Shown here: positions 10,648 to 31,199 of the stretch, in pieces
How positions within the stretch are numbered: the stretch's first letter is position 1
How the letters are laid out: the number at the start of each line of letters is the position of its first letter
Assembly (NCBI GenBank): GCA_021292165.1
Contig: JAHFWL010000240.1
Location: forward strand, 1 to 64,000
Direction of reading: 5' to 3'
DNA length: 64,000 nucleotides
Source of the DNA: Shinisaurus crocodilurus
Lineage: Eukaryota > Chordata > Lepidosauria > Squamata > Shinisauridae
The notes under the pieces: generated by a model
Seen by the model: only the letters and a program-made list of their open reading frames with translations
Told to the model about the DNA's origin: nothing
The model's database searches: none
Position numbers and translations under genes: made by a program

Positions 10648-10984
10648 GACTGGGTTCAGACAACACCATAACCCACATTCAAAGGTTGAGTGTGGGTTGT
10701 CATTGAACTGTAGGTTCTTGTTGAAACATGGGTTATCATGTTGTCTGAACCCAGCTGTGCTAACAAGCCGTGGCTTGTTAATCACGAACAACCCATGAAG
10801 AGAACCCATGGTTTGTTGTGGGGTTGTGAACTCTGTGGGTTGTTCACCATGGTTTGTTATCTCAGCTGGGTTCAGACAACATGATAACCCACATTTCAAC
10901 AACAACCCATGATGTCAACGACAATGCACATTCCAACCCATATTCAACCCTTGAGTGTGGGTTATCGTGTTCTCTGAACCCAGT
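10648..10984. repeat. Foldback repeat, AACCCACA/TGTGGGTT family
   Basis: The outer ends are GACTGGGTTCAGACAACA and its inverted form. The interior holds several inverted AACCATGGGTT blocks. The same family is at 28191, 29497 and 40375. It is non-coding and highly self-complementary, so it is probably a MITE, but I could not fix a target duplication. Confidence 0.75.
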
Positions 10985-11412
10985 CATAACTATTTCAGGT
11001 GAAAGTATGCTGACCGGGCATTACATCCACTGTGACTTTGTCTTGTACAACCTCATTACCGTACCTTGAACTGGATATTCAAGAACACTCTTTTGTAAAT
11101 CCTTTTCATTTTTTAGCATCCTCTCTCTTTTGCATAACTCTCCTATTACTTGGTATCATTTATTTTGATTTCTTTAAATGTTTTTTTTTTAAAGTTATGG
11201 CAAGGAGAAAGGAGGCATGTTGGAGACCAACACCCTACTCCCCAACCACAATGTCCTGAAAAGAATCCTTCCTGCTACTGTGGTCTTTTTGTTTGCTTAC
11301 ATTTTGCTCATATGCGAGTAGCTGTGCGAGTTCTGATAGCCAACATTACACAGGCAGCAGATTCAGGACAGACGAAAGAAACCCATCTTCTCAAGGGCAC
11401 AGTGTACAATTC

Positions 11413-11623
11413 GTCAAATGAATCCTTTACAGGACCATCTTCCATCTGGTAACCTGTGTCCTCACTATGGGAAGCTGTGTGGATCTAGAATTGGCCTCCA
11501 CAGTCACTTACGGACCCATCGCTAGAGTCTACACAATTTTCTTTAGAATTTCCTCCTTTTAAAATCTCCTTTTTGTAAATTTTTATCCTGGAAAACAATC
11601 TTACTCGGTCAGGAGTGATCGCC

Positions 11624-11682
<59 letters not shown>

Positions 11683-11690
11683 TGGTAATG
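11413..11690 (+). mobile_element. RTE-like LINE 3' end with (TGA)n tail
   Basis: Positions 11413-11620 match 61590-61785 almost base for base, including the part encoding the C-terminal zinc finger (here CPHYGKLCGSRIGLHSHLRTH, with one Cys changed to Tyr). The copy ends in TGATCGCC followed by an uninterrupted TGATGA run (11620-11682), which is probably the element's tail or its target repeat. Confidence 0.8.
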
Positions 11691-11737
11691 ACCACTAGCT
11701 CAAATGGCTTTAAAGAGAGATGAGAGAAATCCTAGTA

Positions 11738-11997
11738 CAGGGGTTCTCAACCAGGGGGGAATTCCCCCCAGGGGGGAATTTTAGGGTTTCGGGGGGGGGG
11801 AATTGAGACCACAGACTCAAACTGTTAGAATACTGATCTTTCTACAAATTACAATTCTACAGATTATACATAATCTACAGGAGATCACACCTTATTGTAT
11901 TGCACAGATTAAGTCAGACAATCTTGGAAAGGGGGGGATGACATTCTGACATATGGTGAAAGGGATGCATGGGGCAAAAAAAGGTTGAGAACCACTG
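11738..11997. mobile_element. SPIN/Charlie-like hAT MITE
   Basis: The termini CAGGGGTTCTCAACC and GGTTGAGAACCACTG are inverted copies and match the CAG.GGTTCTCAA ends known from SPIN and Charlie hAT families. The element is 260 bp with no coding sequence. The flanking octamers TCCTAGTA and CCTTAGTG share only five of eight bases, so the target duplication has decayed or the ends are off by a base. Confidence 0.7.
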
Positions 11998-12052
11998 CCT
12001 TAGTGGCTATCAGGCATGCTAGTTAAATGGAATCTCTAGGTTCAGAGGCAGT

Positions 12053-12183
12053 AAAGGCACAATCCTATGTAGGAAAAAGGCCTACAACTCTCAATATGCC
12101 CCAGGCAGTTATGCTGACTGTGGCATGTGCTGTGAGTTGTAGTAGGACTTCTTTCTGTCTAAACATGCATAGGATTGCACCTT
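12053..12183. repeat. Small foldback repeat with GCAATCCTA ends
   Basis: AGGCACAATCCTATG at the left is inverted as CATAGGATTGCACCTT at the right, with a TACAACTC/GAGTTGTAG stem between. Same family as 31070, 31907 and 38530. Confidence 0.7.
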
Positions 12184-12369
12184 AAACATACTAATGGCAA
12201 ACTCATTCTCTAAGTGACAATACTTATGTACCCAAAATGATAGCAGCTGTACACAAGATGGAGGTAGAATCAGTAGTAGATCTGGGGGAGAACCCAAGAT
12301 TTAGAGCAAGGGAGAAAAGCTAATGTGGAGGGGAAAACCCAAGACAGCCCAGCGAGGACTGAGCCTGCT

Positions 12370-12538
12370 CATAGATTTCATAGATCATAGAGTTGGAAGG
12401 GGCCTACAAGGCCATCGAGTCCAACCCCCTGCTCAGTGCAGGAAACTAGAGGAGGGGTCTCCCATCCAAGTAATAACCAGGCCTGACCCTGCTTAGCTTT
12501 CCACACACAGACAAACTGAGCCAGCATCAGCCACAGGC
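12370..12538 (-). mobile_element. 5S/CR1 composite SINE
   Basis: A full-length copy on the minus strand, with the CR1-like tail at 12370-12430 and the 5S-like head at 12460-12538. It is about 90% like the other copies by eye. Confidence 0.85.
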
Positions 12539-12539
12539 T

Positions 12540-13780
12540 ACTGAGTTGGGGGGAAACTGGAGAGGAAAGAGATGGGTAATGGAATGAGATGAGATGGGGC
12601 AGATGGGGAATGGAATGGAGTACCCTGGAAAACGGCATGGCTGGTTGGCTGGCACCCTGAACAGGAGTACTTCACACTAGACCCCAATTTTGTTGCAGAT
12701 CGCATTTGTGTTACTGAATGCCAGTCAATGGGTTGCAGGGGAAACAGGATGCTGGACTAATGGAACCTTGTTCCGATGCTGCAGGCCTTTTCATTTGTTG
12801 TTATAAAAGCAGATAGTTTCCCCAGACTTTAACACTAATGCTTAGCCTGGTCAAGTTCATATACCAAGCCAAATCAGGCTGAATTCCAACACCATCCTGA
12901 CAGATTTTTGAATTGGGGAGTGGGGGTGGGTGGGGGGAGGCAGGTCTCATACTGTTTCTTATTGCACAACTTGGAAATCTCACTGTCCTCCTGCATCCAT
13001 ATGAGGGGCAGGAGATGCCTGTAGGGATTGGGCCCAACGCCTCTGCAGATGCACCTCCGAGAAGACATGGGAACTGAGGGGGAAGGTGTTGTGGAGGCAC
13101 CAAGGGTTTGGGAGCAGGAGACCGGTGAGAATAGCGGAGACACAGGCGAGGAAACCCAGCTGTCATGTAATCTTTCGGAGGACAGCCAAGCTGGGGCCTC
13201 TGAACCCATGGGAACTGCCGACTCCTAACAAAGAGGAGGTGAGAATGAAAGACCCAAGAATTAGCTGTCATGTGAAAGGGGAGGGGCAACGCAGGGTCAC
13301 GAGGGGCTCAAAGAGACTTGCAGCCAGGGAAGTGACCCCATGGAAAGACCCACCTTATTTTAATGATAAACAACCAGGCTCTTAGGATTCTGGGCAGGTG
13401 CAGACAACACTCCCAAAATGGTGTAATGTAAAAGATGGCAGAACGAGATCAGGTTCGATAAAATCAGTGATTTCCATTTTTTTTAAAAAGTTATAATGCA
13501 CATTAAAACAGTCTTTTTACAGAATTAATACGGTACGCTGTTGTGTAAACAATACTGGTTATAACAGATATAATGTAATCATGATGAAATAAATGTATAG
13601 ATCACATGTGCAGATGAATAAGCCCTACTTCACAAATTCTTAAGAAAAGGCTTGCAACATGGGTGGTGGGGCGGGGGAAGAGAGAGAGATAGCAGCTATA
13701 TGTGGATTTAAAATAATGTCTGTTTTAGCCTTTCATCCCACAACTGTTAGCGGACTTTTCTAGTAACTCCTTTGCCTAGA
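12540..13780. other. No gene recognised; one acidic reading frame at 13028-13228
   Basis: A + strand frame at 13028-13228 reads a Glu/Gly/Ser-rich peptide (for example TGENSGDTGEETQLSCNLSE) without recognisable domain. It could be a relic of a retroelement frame. The rest shows nothing. Confidence 0.35.
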
Positions 13781-13781
13781 G

Positions 13782-13847
13782 CAGCCTTCCCCAATGTCTG
13801 GGAGATGCTGGGTTTTGTAGTCCAACACATCAGGTTTAGGAAGGCTG
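13782..13847. mobile_element. Short hAT MITE (CAGCCTT type)
   Basis: CAGCCTTCC and GGAAGGCTG are inverted ends around 66 bp. The flanking octamers GCCTAGAG and GCCTGGAG match at seven of eight bases. Confidence 0.75.
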
Positions 13848-14499
13848 GCCTGGAGGAAGACTGCCTTCCCCTCTCTGCCCAGCCCATTCTCTGTCTTGGT
13901 GACTGGAGTCCTTGTGTTGCAACAAACTCTCCTCTGGCTCAAAACAAGCTCCTTCCTCAGGAAAGAAGAAGCCAAAAGAGGAAACAAGGGGCCCCTCCCA
14001 TGCACTGTGTGTCTGTGAGTAAAGGAGCAAGGTTGGTTTCCTGTGGCAAAGCTTCTGCCCCCCCCCCGCACACCCTCAGGGGATACTTACTCAAGATCAG
14101 TGAAGTGATTCAAGCTCAAGATGCATCCCCAACTGATCTACAACTGATCCCCAAAAATGACGATTCTTTCCAGCAGGACCTAGAAGGAAGGGCAGTCTTG
14201 GCCTCCACTTATCTAAAACCGCTTAGGGATTTTATTATACTTAGTGGTATATAAATAAATAAATAAATAAATCTGATTCTTCCAACTAGCACCAGACCAG
14301 AAGGCACTATGACTAAAGATGCAACATGTTTCAAAGTAGTTTCTCTCCCTTTGTATATCAACTTTGCCAATACTAGTATCAGACAGAATAACAGTCACCA
14401 AACTACTAACAAGGGTGCATTCATTCATTTGTATGTCCACTCATGTCATAGGTATGACACCGTTGGGTGCCTGGGAGTTGCATTATTCTTCACAGGGCT

Positions 14500-15449
14500 A
14501 AGAATAGATCAAAGTGAGCCCTCTTGGATTAGAACCCAGGATCATAATACTAGAACTCAAAGGGGTCATCCCATGAAGCTGATTGGTGGGAGATTCAGGA
14601 CAGATAAAGGAAGTACTACCTCACACAGCACAGAGTTAAACCACAGAAGTCACTTCCACAAGATGTAGTGATGGCCACCAATTTGGAGGGCTTTAAAAGG
14701 GGACTGGACAAATTCATGGAGGAGAAGGCTATCAATGGCTACTAGTCCTGATTGGCTATATGTTTCCTCCAGTATTAGAGGCAGTATGCCTATGTACTCC
14801 AGTTGCTGGGGAACATGGGCAGGAGGGTGATGTTGCACTCATGTCCTGCTTGTGGATCTGAAAGAACTCAGCATGTTTAGCCTTCAGAAGAGGAGACTGA
14901 GGGAAGATATGATAGCACTCTTCCAGTATTTAAAGGGTTGTCACCAGTGCTTTTTTTCTGGAGAAAAGGGTACCGGAACTCTTGGATTACATTCCTCGGG
15001 AGTAGATGGCGATTAAATTGCAATGCAATTAATAGAAGAAAAGGTGCTGGAACTCAGTTCCGGTGAGTTCCACCAGAAAAAAAGCCCTGGTTGTCACACA
15101 GAGGAGGGCCAGGATCTCTTCTCGATCATCCCAGTTTGCAGGACACGGAATAATGGGCTCAAGTTACAGGAACCCAGATTCCACCTAAACATCAGGAAAA
15201 ATTTCCTGACTGTCCGAGCAATAAGACAATGGAACCAACTACCCAGGGAGGGTGGTGGGCTCTCCCACTCTGGAGGCATTCAAGGTGCAGCTGGACAGCC
15301 ATCTGTCGGGGATGCTTTGACCCTAGGATTCCTGCATTGAACGTGGGGTTGGACTCGATGGCCTGGTAGGCCCTTCCAACTCTACTTTTCTATGATTCTA
15401 TGATTCTATGACCCTTGGTCCGATCCAAGATGGCTCTTATGTTCTTATG
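14500..15449 (+). mobile_element. CR1 LINE interrupted by a second CR1 copy
   Basis: The outer copy encodes the end of the CR1 frame (GHPMKLIGGRFRTDKG) and 3' UTR to about 14860, and resumes at 15411 with its own 3' end (GATCCAAGATGGCTCTTATG). Between lies a second CR1-family copy whose frame reads FHLNIRKNFLTVRAIRQWNQLPRE and whose tail is (ATTCTATG)n at 15389-15412. Confidence 0.8.
14945..15089. mobile_element. hAT MITE inside the inner CR1 copy
   Basis: The ends CAGTGCTTTTTTTCTGG and CCAGAAAAAAAGCCCTG are inverted copies. The exact 8-bp duplication GTTGTCAC flanks the element at 14937-14944 and 15090-15097. It splits the CR1 sequence between the GGG-TTGTCAC and CACAGAGGAGGGCCAGG segments. 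Confidence 0.85.
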
Positions 15450-15675
15450 AAGAAAGGTAGTGGAGTTATCTCACTCCTTTGCCACTTAGGTGATAGGCCC
15501 TCATACCCCCAGATGTTAACCTGTGTCCAGACAATAGTTTTGTGGAGATTTGGAGGTTGTCTAAGGTAGCCATCCTTGCCAGAATAACATACATTCATCA
15601 TTTCTGTCTTGCTTTTTACTCTGATAAACAGAGTGGCAGTTAAGCTTCAAAGACCTGCAAAACTTGTTCACCGGA

Positions 15676-16012
15676 GATCATAGCCAGTGTAGCATAGTGG
15701 TGTAGCATAGTGGTTGTAGCATACATACATAGTGGTGTAGCATACATAGTGGTGTAGCATTAGTGGTGTGTAGCATAGTGTATGCATAGTGGTGAGAGCG
15801 TTGGAACTGCGACTCGGGAGATCCAGGTTGTAGTCCCGGCTCGGCATGAAACTCACTGGGTGACTTTGGGCCAGTCACTGACTCTCAGCCTAACCTACCT
15901 CACAGGGTTGTTGTGAGGATAAAATGGAGAGGAGGAGGATTATGTTAAGCCGCCTTGGGTTCCTTGCAGGAAAGAAGGCGGGGTATAAATATAATAATAA
16001 ATAATAAATAAG
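15676..16012 (+). mobile_element. Sauria-type tRNA-derived SINE with expanded 5' region
   Basis: The body reads GGGAGATCCAGGTTGTAGTCCC (B-box region), CCTACCTCACAGGGTTGTTG, AAGCCGCCTTGGG and GGGGTATAAAT, the order seen in squamate Sauria SINEs, with an (AAT)n-like tail. The A-box region GTAGCATAGTGGT is repeated several times at 15688-15795. Confidence 0.85.
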
Positions 16013-16130
16013 GCAACAACAACAAAATGTGTGTACTGCAGAAAATGCTGGCAGATTGTCCTCCATAGGCCACATCTGTTTGTTCTCTCAACCTGCTGTC
16101 TGCTGTTTTTTAATGACACCTTATCGTAAG

Positions 16131-16790
16131 GACTTAAGAAGAACCATGCAAGAAGAACCATGCAAGAAGAACCATGCTGTAACAGACCAAGGGCCCATCT
16201 AGTCCAGCATTCTGTTCACACAGTGGCCAACTAGTTGCTTGTGGGAAACCCACAAGCAGGACATGAGTGCAATAACACCCTTCCCCTCATGTTCCCCAGC
16301 AACTGCTGTATATAGGCATACTGCCTCTGATACTAGAGGAAGCATATAGCCAATCAGGACTAGTAGCCATTGATAGCCTTCTTCTCCATGAATTTGTCTA
16401 ATCCCCTTTTAAAGCCATCCAAGTGGATGGCCATCACTACATCTTGTGGTCGAGTTCCATAGTTGAACTATATATTGTATGCAGTGCTTCCTTTTATCTG
16501 TCCTGGATCTCCCACCATTCATCTTCATGGGATGACCCTGGGTTCTAGTATTATGGGAGAGGGAGAAAAACCTCTCCTTATCCATTTTCTCCATGCAATG
16601 CATAATTTTGTACACCTCTGTCATGTCTCCTTAGACCCATCCTTTTTCTAAGTTCAGCAGACCCAGACATTGTAACCTTTCCTCATAGAGGAGTTGCTCC
16701 ATCCGCTTGATTATTTTTGGTTGCCCCTTTCTGCACCTTTTCCAACTCTACGATATCCTTTTTTTAGAGGTGCTTTTTAAGGACCTCACC
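16131..16790 (-). mobile_element. CR1 LINE 3' fragment
   Basis: The minus strand reads the end of the CR1 polymerase frame (MTEVYKIMHCMEKMDKERFF, SLSHNTRTQGHPMK) followed by the family 3' UTR. The very 3' end carries a triplicated AAGAAGAACCATGC unit at 16137-16182. Stops and frameshifts are present. Confidence 0.8.
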
Positions 16791-17029
16791 CAGGTCCACC
16801 ATCAGGCCTTTGAGAAGTCCATGTTAGAGCTGCTTTTGCAAATGTGCCTGTTTCTTCTGTTGAGTGTTGGAGGCTATGGGATAAGGAAAACATGGCTCTG
16901 TCATCATGGTACTATGCATGTAACATTTTGTCTAGGACATTCAATACTAGTCCCGTTGACAACTGCATTGCAAGATATTATGTTCCATCAGATTGTTGAA
17001 AAACAGTCTCATTCATCCCTCTCCCTCTC

Positions 17030-17165
17030 TTCTTCATTCATTCATTCATTCATTCATTCATCCCTCTCCCTCCTTTAGTCTTCATCCATCACTCTCCCTC
17101 CTTTAACCTTCATCATCCCCCTCCCTCATCATCCATCCATCCATCCATCTATCCCCCTCCTTCCT
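17030..17165. repeat. (TTCA)n and related simple repeats
   Basis: A TTCA array at 17033-17060 is followed by CCCTCTCCCTC and CATC-rich imperfect repeats to about 17165. Confidence 0.8.
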
Positions 17166-17267
17166 TTAGCCTTCCCTAGATTGCTTTGGAGTCTAAACCC
17201 CAAATCCACCTTCTAGGTGACCTGACTGATCAGGAGGGCCTTGTCATGGAAGGCATCGAGGATACAC

Positions 17268-17448
17268 CAGTCAGGAAACTCATACAGAAGGTCCCAGGTT
17301 CAATCCTCAGCATCTCCTGATAGGGCTGGAAAAAGGGAAAATCCTGCCTGAAACCCTGGAGAGCCGCTGCCAGTCAGTGCTGCTGACAATACTGGGCTAG
17401 ATGGACCAATGGCCTGACTTAGTATAAGGCAGCTTCCTATGTTCCTAG
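17268..17448 (+). mobile_element. tRNA-derived SINE, MIR-like reptilian type
   Basis: A B-box-like GGTTCAATCC is followed by GAAACCCTGGAGAGCC, CTAGATGGACCAATGG and the terminal GGCAGCTTCCTATGTTCC. I recognise this string as a common amniote/squamate SINE but cannot name the family with certainty. The 5' A-box part is unclear. Confidence 0.6.
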
Positions 17449-18144
17449 ACTAGACAAGAACCAGGCAGGGCAATTTTTTGCTGCCTCAGGTGAAGCAGCA
17501 AAATGCCACCCCACACCCATCTCAAGTCAAGGGTGCATAGCACCCAAGGCTGGGCAAGTTTTTTTTTTTTGCAGATGAGGCTGAAAACCACACAAATGCC
17601 TCTCTCCATCGCTGGCAGTAAAAAAGACAATAATATATTCAGTGTCGAGCAATTTGTTTGCCCTTTCATGAAACTGAAAATCGGCTGCCTCACTCTGCTG
17701 GCCCTCAACAAGAACTTCATTGGTGCAACAAAACAAGAACGGATCAGAAAACTCCTGACTTCACCCAGAACAACTACGGTAAGTCCAATGCCACCTAGTA
17801 ACTAAACCTTATAATACACCATCCACACAGACCTCACCCCATCCCAAATTCTGGCTTCTAGGAGGATCATCTGTTTCTACTTTCTCTTGTTTGCTGGCCC
17901 CTCTAGCTACTCTGAGAGAATTTCCTCCAGGCTGTGTCATTGTACACCAGGAAATGGGAATGGGAACTGTGACACAGACATGTGAGGCTGATTTGACTTA
18001 AAAGGGGTCACAGTTTGAGTTCAGGCAGGGCTTGGAGGGGGGAAGGTATGCCTGGGCAAAGGAAGAAGTGCTATTTGACTGGTTTTTAGAGCTGAGTGAA
18101 AATTTGAAGTGGTGGAAGAGACATCTTCTTTCTTTCTTTCCTAA

Positions 18145-18330
18145 GATCCAGGTTGTAGTCCCCGCTCGGCCATGAAACTCACGGGTGGTGACTTTGGGGC
18201 CAGTCACTCTCAGCCTAACCTACCTCACAGGGTTGTTGTTAGGATAAAATGGAGAGGAGGAGAGGGTTATGTAAGCCGCCTTGGGTTCCTTGCAAGAAAA
18301 AAGATGGGGTATAAATATATAATAAATAAA
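18145..18330 (+). mobile_element. Sauria-type SINE, 5' truncated
   Basis: Starts inside the B-box region (GATCCAGGTTGTAGTCCCC) and keeps the conserved middle and 3' end (GTAAGCCGCCTTGGG, GGGGTATAAATAT). Confidence 0.8.
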
Positions 18331-18355
18331 TAGATAGATAGATAGATAGATAGAT
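18331..18355. repeat. (GATA)n microsatellite
   Basis: Six TAGA units continue the tail of the preceding SINE. Confidence 0.85.
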
Positions 18356-18993
18356 CCCCCCCTGCCATTGGCAGTGTGGCAATTGGCCTACCGTTTTTTG
18401 TTTGTTTGTTTTGTTTTTCTGATTAACCTTTTATTTGGGGTTTTCTTTTTTGCTTGCTTGTTTTCTTGAAGGCTCAGGGCACAGACCAACATTTGCTAAT
18501 ATTATTTGTCATACATTTATATGTGAGGGGGGGGGCAGGTCTAGATAATGCTAGGGTGGCCATACGTCCTCTTTTGCCAGAGGACAGTCCTCTCTTTGAA
18601 GGTCCAAGTCTGGTTTTAAAGATAAAGAACCATCAGAAGGAAGAGCCGGGCCTTGAAGGTGCCCATTTAAAATGTGCACTCATTTGTACCCGTTTAACCG
18701 TCATCTTTGCCGCTCACCCGGATCGTACAGTTTAAAAAACCCTCTGTTTTTGTTCCCCTCTGATTAATGGCTCTAGGTCTGGTTAATGTGTGTGTCGTCA
18801 TGTACGGAGAAGTCTGGTACTTCCGCATAACGTTCTGGCCCACTCTGAAACAGGCACACTGCTGGACTTTTATATATATATACCCACACACACTTAGAGA
18901 TTGTAAGAACACGTGCCCTAGACTCACACCGCTCCCTAGGGCTAGGAAGTGGCAGAGGAGGAAATGACTATTGGGCCTTTCTGTCACTCGTAG

Positions 18994-28663
<9,670 letters not shown>

Positions 28664-29081
28664 AGACACTTCACATCCAGAGGACTGCACTGACAGGGAG
28701 GATCCTTCAGCCTGGATGTAGATGGATCATGTGACCTTTCCTATCCTTCCCCCATGGAGAAGTGGCTGCTTAGTTCCCGCCCCCCCACACACAAACCATC
28801 CAGCCCCCTGCCTGAACTTTCAGCTTGTCCTGCTCCCATGACATTGGTCTGTTTTTCTTGCCCTACCCCGAGTCGTATTTTCATTTCATTAAGCTAGTCC
28901 CACCCCCCCTCTGTAGAACCAGAACATTTGTGAATTCTTAATTCCTTTCTTTGTGCAGCCTTAGGTCAGGAGAGACTTGAGTTGGCGCATGGATTATGGG
29001 CATGGCTGTGGATGCTCCATGCCAAGGAAAACCCCTCTGTGTTCCTTCTGTGCCAAGAAGTCTCAAATTTTGTACTTGCAA

Positions 29082-29087
29082 AATAAA
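29082..29087 (+). terminator. FXYD5: Poly(A) signal of FXYD5
   Basis: AATAAA followed by a GTTTTGG and GTTTGTTTTTTC stretch. It lies 419 bases after the stop codon at 28663, so the 3' UTR is about 0.4 kb. Confidence 0.75.
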
Positions 29088-29105
29088 GTTTTGGCGCGGT
29101 TTGTT

Positions 29106-29490
29106 TTTTCTAAGTTTTCTGACTTTATTGGATCCTGTACTTTTGTTGGCCTTGTATACACGGCCATGTTTTGGGAGACGTTCTAATCTCAGAGGTATCA
29201 CCACCACCAGCACCATGAACTGCCAGGAAATATATACTGCCAGATGGAGTTACAACGGTCTCCATTTGCACCTGAGGACCCAAATTCCTGACTTAATGAA
29301 GATCGAAATTGCATTATTGCTAATTTACCAGGTCTTTTGATCACTTTATATGTAACCTATCTAGGGATGTGGCGGTTCCCCACCACTCCAGTTCTGTGAG
29401 TTTGTGCTATCCTCCTGTTGTGAGTTTGTGCTATCCTCCTGTTGACTGGCACATGTACAGTTTGCCATAGTGTTCTGTCCTTTCAGTTCA
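29106..29490. other. Intergenic, nothing recognised
   Basis: A direct repeat GAGTTTGTGCTATCCTCCTG occurs twice at 29398-29443. Nothing else was recognised. Confidence 0.5.
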
Positions 29491-29496
29491 TTTAAT

Positions 29497-29725
29497 GACT
29501 GGGTTTGGACAACACAAGAACCCACACTCAGGCATTAAGTATGGATTGAGCGTGGGTTGTCATTGAACCATAGGTTGTTGTTGGAACGTGGGTTATTGTG
29601 TTGTCTGAACGCAGCTGTGCTAACAAACCATGGTTTGCTAACCACGAACAGCCCACAGTTCACAACCCAACCACAAACCATGGGTTCTCTTCATGGGTTG
29701 TTCGTGGTTAACAAACCATGGTTTG
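29497..29725. repeat. Foldback repeat, AACCCACA/TGTGGGTT family, truncated
   Basis: Starts with GACTGGGTTTGGACAACAC and carries the AACCATGG blocks, but the right terminus is missing. Confidence 0.7.
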
Positions 29726-29729
29726 AATA

Positions 29730-30500
29730 AAGAATATGTTTAAATTCTGAACAATCATGCACAAATCCATGAATATTAGTGTTCTGTCAAATAGCACACT
29801 CCAGGGGTTCCAAACATAGATCAATATCAGTGGGGGGAAGTGGACATCCATGTCTTGTACTTCTCCCAAGTAAAAGGAAATCAAACAAGAAGCCATTAGT
29901 CCTAACTCTAGCTCTTGGGGTTGTATATAGAATTTTAACCCATTTCAAAAATTGGGTGGGAAAACCAAAATTTCTCCACATAGCTAAAATAAATTTACAA
30001 TACATTTTGTATTTACATTTACAATACATTTAAAATAAATTTACAATACATTTTGTCAAAGGCCTTCTCCATGTCCAGAGAAACAATGGCAGCTGTACCT
30101 TTTCTGTCCATATTTAGCTCAGTCAGGTCAACACAACCAATCCAAGACTATCTGCCCCCTGTCTATTTTTAATAAACCCCAACTGATCTGGTCCAACTGT
30201 TATAATAACCTGTTGTAATCTATTGGCCAAAGTTGCAGTTAATATTTTAATATTGACATTAATTCATGAAATAGGTCGATAGCACAATAGGTGTGTTCCT
30301 TCTCAGGCATAGGGATTACAGTAATCTACACAACAAATGCTGACGAAAGAAAACTCGATTCAAAGATAAAGTTACACAAACATTATAAAGTTAAGCAAAC
30401 TTTGGAACTAAAAAGCTGGAAAAAAATTTATACCAATCAATGGGAAATCTGTCGGGCCCAGGTGATTTCCCAGTTTCCAGAGCTCAATGGTACTGGGCAG
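29730..30500. other. Probable degraded LINE sequence, minus strand
   Basis: Phrases such as AAGGCCTTCTCCATGTCCAG, GAGAAACAATGGCAGCTGTA and TCTGGTCCAACTG resemble the complement of an L1-type reverse transcriptase frame around its F-D-x-V motif. The sequence is too decayed for a firm call. Confidence 0.35.
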
Positions 30501-30504
30501 TGCT

Positions 30505-30625
30505 GTGGGAACATGCAGCCCTCCAGATGTTATTGGACTACAACTTTCACATCACTCACCTATGCTGGCTGGGGCTGATGTGAGTTGTAGCCCAACACAT
30601 CTGGAAGCCACCAGGCTGGAGTAGA
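30505..30625. repeat. Decayed palindromic hAT-type MITE
   Basis: CCTCCAGATGTTATTGGACTAC and GTAGCCCAACACATCTGGAAG form inverted arms around TATGCTGGCTGGGGC, as in the 902 and 20459 copies. No target duplication is left. Confidence 0.6.
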
Positions 30626-31069
30626 CAATAATAGCCCAACGGTGTGACTCAAGTTAATAAGGCTGGCCCTTACACTGGAAAAACTGGCTCTCTTGTAGTC
30701 CTATTCGGGCTTTATGAAAAGTACTTACCTGAAGATCCAGTTGGAGGGGGGGCACTGTTTATCTCTGCCCCCAATGCTGCACACGGAGGCCTCCCCTTTG
30801 AAGACGCCTGCACTCATTTACACCTTTACAACTGCTTCTTACATTCCTTGTGTGTTAGAATGTCTGCCTACCCTGATTTTTTTTTTCTTTAAAAAACAAA
30901 CAAACCCTGAGCATGTGCAGTTTTGTATTTTAAGCTCACTTAAATGATATAGCACTACCATGAGTACAGGAATAAAACTGAGTGATGCCCGCATCACCTG
31001 CCACTCTCGGAAGGGTCATTCCTCCCCCCCAGGGGGGACTGCAGAGTCTTGGGACTTTGAACCACTGCA

Positions 31070-31193
31070 GGCGCAATCCTATCAGGCGTAGTGAGGAAAG
31101 GCCTACAGCTCCCAGCATGCTCCAGCCAGAGTAGCTGGCTGGGGCATGCTGGGAGTTGTAGGCCTTTTTTTTTTTTTTTTTTAGGATTGCGCC
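31070..31193. repeat. Small foldback repeat with GCGCAATCCTA ends
   Basis: GGCGCAATCCTATCAGGCG at the left, TAGGATTGCGCC at the right, with CCCAGCATGCTCCAGCCAG arms. A run of 18 T lies in the right arm. Confidence 0.75.
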
Positions 31194-31199
31194 TTGCGT

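Noticed and set aside
15676..15850. tRNA gene
   Set aside because: The tRNA-like A and B boxes belong to a Sauria SINE; no cloverleaf can be closed.
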